Positions 59,141 through 64,000 of a stretch of 64,000 bases of DNA are shown here, one piece after another (within the stretch, counting starts at the first letter, position 1; each line of letters starts with the position of its first letter). The DNA lies in the NCBI GenBank assembly GCA_031216915.1, contig CM062297.1, forward strand, positions 178,054,356 through 178,118,355, given 5' to 3'. Under the pieces are notes generated by a model. It searched no databases, had not been told where the DNA came from, and saw nothing but the letters and a program-made list of their open reading frames with translations. Origin of the DNA: Pictodentalium vernedei (lineage: Eukaryota > Mollusca > Scaphopoda > Dentaliida > Dentaliidae). The translations under genes were made by a program, and so were the position numbers.

Positions 59141-60631
59141 ACAATAACTAGAGGTGTACGGTTATGAAAATTTCATTTCGATTTCTGTTTTGTTTTTTTT
59201 TTAGGGAAATGAGTGGGGATTCGGTATCAGTTTCGGTGTTTTCATTCCTGTGTCATAATTATGGCTAAATTATATTTTTTATGCCCTGGACAACAGATTT
59301 TAATCATGTTACGGGCATTCTCTGTAAGGGTTCTAAGGGATAAAAGGAGGATGAGTTGAAAACCTGATACTGAACTCCGTGAACTGACTGAAAAGTATAA
59401 TAACTAGTTGCACACTTTGGTCTTCATAATAGTTCATATATACATGTATTAACTTAAAATAAGTCACGCTCAACAACCAGAAATAATGAACATTCCAAGT
59501 TTGAATGTTAACAACTTAACACTTAGTTAACAACTTAACACTAACAGTGTGTGGAAAAAAATGAGAAAGGGAAAACAGATAACTTTCATGTTTCTCAACA
59601 TTTGAAGGACAGGCCTAGTTCAGCGTTCTGAATGTAATGGCTAGTACTGGTTACCAGTAGTGGGGTAGCCACTACGTTCAGATCGACGAACTAGGGCGGG
59701 CCCAAAAAGTCACAAAATGACATTTTTTAAACTGTAATGCCACAAGAACTACAATGCCAGCAAGTTTTGAGGCTGTCTCAGCCAACATTTTTCTGATTTG
59801 TATTACCTGATCCAAGATCCGACTCGTCCAAAGTCCAAATCGTCCTGTATCGACACACGTGTATTTCATTCTTCTTTCATTCCACAAAATTTCAGTGGGA
59901 CTCCGGTGGTGCCAAATGTCATACTAAAAATTTAATACCCCCATCGTCTTGCCATTGTGTTTTTTAGCTCATCTGACTTTCAGTCAGGAGAGCTATAGTG
60001 ATCACTCACCATCCGTCGTCCGTGAACTTGGTGTTTGCATCTTCTCCCAAACCGCTGAACCAATTAAATTGATATTTGAGATAATAGTTTGTTATGACAT
60101 CACAATTTGATTTTGCTCAAATCAAGTTGCCTTGCCCCTCGGTAGGGCCACACCCAAAAAGTGTGCTTAAATCTTAAAAAATCTTCTTCTCATGAACCAG
60201 CAGTAGCAGAGACTTGATATTTGGTGTGCAGCTTCCTTTTGAGGTGTAGACTCAGATTTGTTCAAGAGAAGTTCGAGGAGCTATATTTGCCTTCGTTATG
60301 GGAGGGGCAAGAATTTTGGCTTCACCCTAAATTTCTATTTTCCAAACCGAGATGCAGATTTGAACCAAATTTGATATGAGGACTTATTGGGTCATAAGTA
60401 TTTAATTTATGCCCAAATGTTTTCCCCGTCGCCCCATGGGAACCGCAGGAACTAAAAATAGAAAAAATTAAAACGTCCATATCTCCAAAACCACACGGCA
60501 CTGAGAATTCTTATTTGGTGTGAAGCTTCCTTAGGACCAACAGAATGGAATGGTCAACAAAAAAAATTGCTATCGGTTTTATCATGGGGTACTTTTTGGG
60601 GACTTTGAAAAAGTGCGGAGTCAGCATTTTT

Positions 60632-62269
60632 AGCTCACCTGAGCGAAGCTCAAGGGGAGCTTTACTGATCACTTTCCGTCCTTCTGTCATCCGTCATTCA
60701 CTTTACATCATAAACTTCTTTTCACAAACTTCTCAACTAAATTGAACCAAATCTGGTGTGCTATGTCAATTCAAGTTTGTTCAAATCAAGTTGACCCGCC
60801 CCTTGGTAAGGCCATGCCCAAAAAAGTGAGCCTAAATCTTAAAAAATCTTCTCATGAACCAGCAGTAGCAGAAACCTGATATTAGGTGTACAGCTTCTTT
60901 TTGAGGTGTAGACTCAGATTTGTTCAAGAGAAGTTCTAGGGGCTATATTTGCCATCGTTATGGGAGAGGCAAGAATTTTTGCCCAGCGCAAAATTTCTAT
61001 TTTCCAAACCGAGAGGCTAATTTGAACCAAATTTGACATGAGGTTTTATTGGGACATAAATAGTTAATTTATGCCCCAAAAATTTTTCCTGTTCCCCCAT
61101 GGGAACAGCAGAAGCTAAAAACAGAAAAAAATTAAAACGCCTATATCTCCAAAACTACACAGAAACTGAGAATTCTTATTTGGTGTGAAGCTTCCTTAGG
61201 ACCAACAGAATAGAATGGTAAAAAAAATTTGCTATCGGTTTTATCATGGGGTACTTTTTTGGGACTTTGAAAAAGTGCTGAGTAATGGGAAAAACATTTG
61301 ACTACTTTTCTCCCAAACCACTGCTTCAAAAGCTTTCAAATTTCACATATAACATCTTTGAAAGATTGTTTTGCATGTTTATTGAAATCAGTTCCCTGGG
61401 TCCATATTTGGGCTCTCTATGGGCGCCAAATGTTTAAAATAGTGCAGTATGACGGACTGATATACACCGTAACCTTAAAATAGGTTACGGTGTGCCTAGC
61501 ATACCGTAACCTGTAGGTTTCCATAGTGTAGATATAAGGTAAATTATTAAGGTTATCAGTTTCCTCTCGTAACCTAATAATAGGTCTCGAGTTTATAGAA
61601 ACACGTAACCTCCCCCATAATCTAACCTGTAGGTTACGGCTTATGTCGGACCCTCTATGAGGAATAATCTTTAAAAATTTTCTTCTTCAGATCTACCTAT
61701 CAGAATCTTTTGATATTTGGTATGCAGCATGCTTAGGGGGTGGGGGAGGGGTGGGGGGATTCAAGTTTGTTCAAGCCAAGTCCCTGGGTTCATATTTAGA
61801 CTGAAAATTTGCGGTCCTGGTCTGGACTTAGAAATTTTGGACCAAAATCCAAAAATGAGTTTTTTGTTTTTTATGCGTTTTGGTCAAACAAAATTTTTTT
61901 TTTTTTACACTGAAAATTTGGGGTCTGGGTGGGACCAAAATCCGGAAATGAGTTTTTTGTTTTTTTTATGCGTTTTGGTCTATTTTAAGAAGAAGAAAAA
62001 AAATTTTAGTCTGAAAATATTTTGTTTGGGACTTCGAAAATTTCCGAACAAAAATAAAAAAAAATCTGTTTTTTATGTGTTTATCTCAATTTTGGGACTT
62101 AAAAGTGCAGGAACTGAAAATAGAAGGAAAATCCTATGTATTGTGTGGGCACAATCACTTCATCTAGTTGGTATATGCTTTTCTTTGGAGGGGCATGCTT
62201 ATTCAAGTCAAGTCCCTGTTTTGATACCATATCAGGTGAGCGCCCTTAAGCCACCTGGGGCCTCTTGTT
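60632..62269 (+). mobile_element. F1 Helentron-like element (copy j), nested in F1-i
   Basis: The 5' end is AGCTCACCTGAGCGAAGCTC. The 3' end is ATCAGGTGAGCGCC, a decayed hairpin (AAGCCACCTGGGGCCT) and CTTGTT. The host text CAGCATTTTTAACACTG, seen intact in copies c and g, is split within its T run. A 203-bp MITE and the shared 115-bp block lie inside. Confidence 0.8.
61453..61655. mobile_element. Short MITE rich in CCGTAACCT/AGGTTACGG
   Basis: It interrupts the F1 word AGTGCAGTATGAGGAAT, with TATGA on both sides (5-bp duplication). CCGTAACCTTAAAATAGGTTACGG-type palindromes recur (61,468-61,491), with further single copies at 61,506, 61,578 and 61,605-61,640. The ends are only loosely inverted. 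Superfamily unknown. Confidence 0.6.
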
Positions 62270-63649
62270 TAACACTGTGGGTAATAGGAAAAACATTTGA
62301 GATTACTTTCCTCCCAAACCACTGCTCCAAAAGCTTTCAAATTTCACATATAACATCTTTGGAAGATTGTTTCACATGTTTATTGAAATCAGTTCCCTGA
62401 GTCCATATTTAGGCTCCCTATGGGAGCCTAAATGTTTAAATTAGTGCAGTATGAGGAATATTCTTTAAAAATCTTCTTCAGATCTACCAATCAGAATCTT
62501 TTGATATTTGGTATGCAGCATGTTTAGGGGGTGAGATTCAAGTATGTTCAAGCCAAGTCCCTGGGTTCATATTTGGGCTCACTGTGGGAGCTCGAATTGT
62601 AACTTAGTTCAAAATGAGGAATTTTCTTAAAAAATCTTCTTCTTCAGATCCAGCAGTCAGAAAGTTTTGATATTAGGTGTGCAGCATGCTCAGGGGGGTG
62701 AGATTCAAGTTTGTTGAAGCCAAGTCCCTGGATTAATATTTGGGCTCTCTGTGGAAGCCCGAATTATAACTTTGTTCAATATGAGGAATTTTTCTTTAAA
62801 AATTTTCTTCTTCAGATTCAGCAGTCAGAATGTTTTGATATTTGGCATGCAGCATCCTTAGGGGGGAGGGGGTGAGATTCAAGTTTGTTCAAGCCAAGTC
62901 CCTGGGTTGATATTTAGACTCACTGTGGGAGCCCGAATGATAACTTAGTTCAAAATGAGGAATTTTCATTAATTATCTTCTTCTTCAGATCAAGCAGATG
63001 AATGCCTTTGATATTTGGTATGCAGCATCCTTAGGGGGATAAGATTCAAGTTTGTTCAAGCCATGTCCCTATGGCCATATTTGGGCTCACTGTGGGAGCT
63101 CGAATTGTAAGTTTGCTCAAAATGAGGAATTTTCTTAAAAAATCTTCTTCTTCAGATCCAGCAGTCAGAACAGCATCCTTAGGAGGGTGAGATTCAAGTT
63201 TGTTAAAGCCAGGTCCGTGGGTTCATTTTTGGGCTCCCTGTGTGAACCCGAATTATAACTTAGTTCAATATGAGGAATATTCTTTAAAAATCTTCTTTTT
63301 TTTTTAGATCCACTGGTCAGAATCTTTTTAAGCTTATCTTAGGAGGGGCAGATGCAACTTGTTGAAATCAATTCTCTGGGTTGATATTTAGTCTACCTTG
63401 TCAGATGAGCGCCCTCAGGCCCCCTCGGGCCTCTTGTTTACACTTTTACTTTATAAATTGCAGCTATTATAGGCAGTGGAACGGGTATATTAATGGAGAT
63501 ATGTGTGAAAAACGAAATGTATACTTTTTCAGTAAATGTGCAGAAGAAAAAATGTTGCGTCGGTATTTTCAATATGCCACAGTTCGGTTGATGGTTGTCA
63601 CTAAAACATCCCGACCCAAACCGTTTTTCGGTTTATCTGTACACCTCTA

Positions 63650-64000
63650 ACAATAACTTGAACAAACATTCTTCAATTTGACTAATAATTGCCATGCAGG
63701 TCTTTTGCAATAATAACTCGAGCAAGATCGAAAACTGGCCCAGCCTGATTTGTCGTTACAGAGTTATGGGCCTTAATTAGTCTATTTTTATGAATTTTGA
63801 TCACGTTACAGCAATAACTTGCAACTGGACAAACATTCTCTGATTTCACTAATATTTGCCATACAGTTAAAACTAGAAGTCCTGTCACGAATAGTGCGCT
63901 TATCTAGGCTTAATTACGCGTTGGAATTCCGCGCAATTGCCATATCGAATGGCATCCAAAGCATGGCAGGTTCTCTTGGTTACTCATAGCAAACACATGC
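63650..64000. repeat. Diverged tandem repeat, window end
   Basis: CAATAACTTG...GGACAAACATTCT...TGACTAATAATTGCCATGCAG recurs at 63,650 and about 63,810 (ACAAACATTCT, ACTAATATTTGCCATACAG). Period about 160 bp. It resembles the core of the F4 type, but no terminus lies in the window. The last 100 bp show nothing recognisable. Confidence 0.45.

Larger units (their letters stand above)
59966..63438 (+). mobile_element. F1 Helentron-like element (copy i), split by F1-j
   Basis: It starts AGCTCATCTGACTTTCAGTC, breaks at CAGCATTTT (60,630), resumes at TAACACTGTGGGTAATAGG (62,270) and ends with GTCAGATGAGCGCC, the hairpin AGGCCCCCTCGGGCCT and CTTGTT. Its core has tandem units between 62,450 and 63,300 (GATATTTGGTATGCAGCATC). 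Confidence 0.75.
59149..63649. mobile_element. hAT-type non-autonomous element 1, with F1 elements inside
   Basis: Perfect 11-bp inverted ends TAGAGGTGTAC and GTACACCTCTA, with perfect 8-bp target duplication ACAATAAC (59,141-59,148 and 63,650-63,657). Its own DNA is 59,149-59,965 and 63,439-63,649. No transposase was recognised. A nearby repeat unit, GCAATAACTTGCAACTGGAC at about 63,810, shows a related empty site. Confidence 0.85.

Noticed and set aside
61717-62400. A 227-residue open frame
   Set aside because: It crosses F1-j, the shared 115-bp block and the F1-i junction. It is open only because of low-complexity AT/GC runs.

Overview
The window reads as an animal nuclear genome. It has spliced coding exons, tRNA- and 5S-derived SINEs, DIRS tyrosine-recombinase retroelements, hAT and piggyBac type MITEs and Helitron-class repeats. 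The abundant repeats that begin AGCTCACCTGA and end GGGGCCTCTTGTT, followed by CGTCCG-rich runs, recall repeats of bivalve and gastropod genomes. A mollusc or another lophotrochozoan is therefore the best guess (inference).

One host gene can be followed, on the + strand, through four exons (10,004-10,177; 29,758-29,811; 47,303-47,417; start of a fourth at 47,728). They keep a consistent reading phase and encode a lysine/alanine/proline/serine-rich tail that leads into the first half of an RRM RNA-binding domain, giving a nucleolin-like layout. Its two large introns (about 19.6 and 17.5 kb) are packed with transposons. The fourth exon runs straight into a repeat after about eight codons, so the gene may be cut short in this assembly or allele.

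Most of the DNA belongs to four related families of non-autonomous elements, called F1-F4 here. Each has a 5' subterminal hairpin, a CGTCCG-rich stretch, a core of tandem repeats (often about 167 bp, or 335 bp), a 3' copy of the 5' end in inverted orientation, and a terminal hairpin. Five insertions into sequences whose empty form can be read elsewhere in the window show entry into T runs with almost no target duplication. This is the signature of Helentron-type rolling-circle elements (HINEs). A separate canonical Helitron (37,175-37,819) has exact TC...CTAG ends between A and T.

Layout: 1-5.7 kb DIRS fossil A; 5.7-8.4 kb F1; 8.4 kb tRNA-SINE; 10.0 kb exon 1; 10.3-12.9 kb hAT shell holding F1; 13.1-17.4 kb F2 array with a SINE, a 1.1-kb TIR element and F4 inside it; 17.4-20.7 kb F1; 20.8-26.2 kb DIRS D with F1 inside; 26.7-27.75 kb inverted copy of the TIR element; 27.8-29.3 kb DIRS E end with F3 inside; 29.76 kb exon 2; 29.9-35.9 kb 44-bp satellite split by an F2 element with a four-monomer higher-order repeat; 35.9-45.4 kb hAT shell holding a 5S-SINE, F2, a Helitron, two F1 copies and DIRS B; 46-47.2 kb SINE and MITEs; 47.3-47.75 kb exons 3-4; 47.75-49.0 kb F1; 49.2-58.2 kb DIRS C with inverted ends and F2 inside; 58.7 kb Penelope-like scrap; 59.1-63.6 kb hAT shell holding F1 in F1.

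Every Helentron-like, Helitron and DIRS copy I could orient lies in the same direction as the host gene. I see no bacterial genes, CRISPR arrays, or functional rRNA or tRNA genes.
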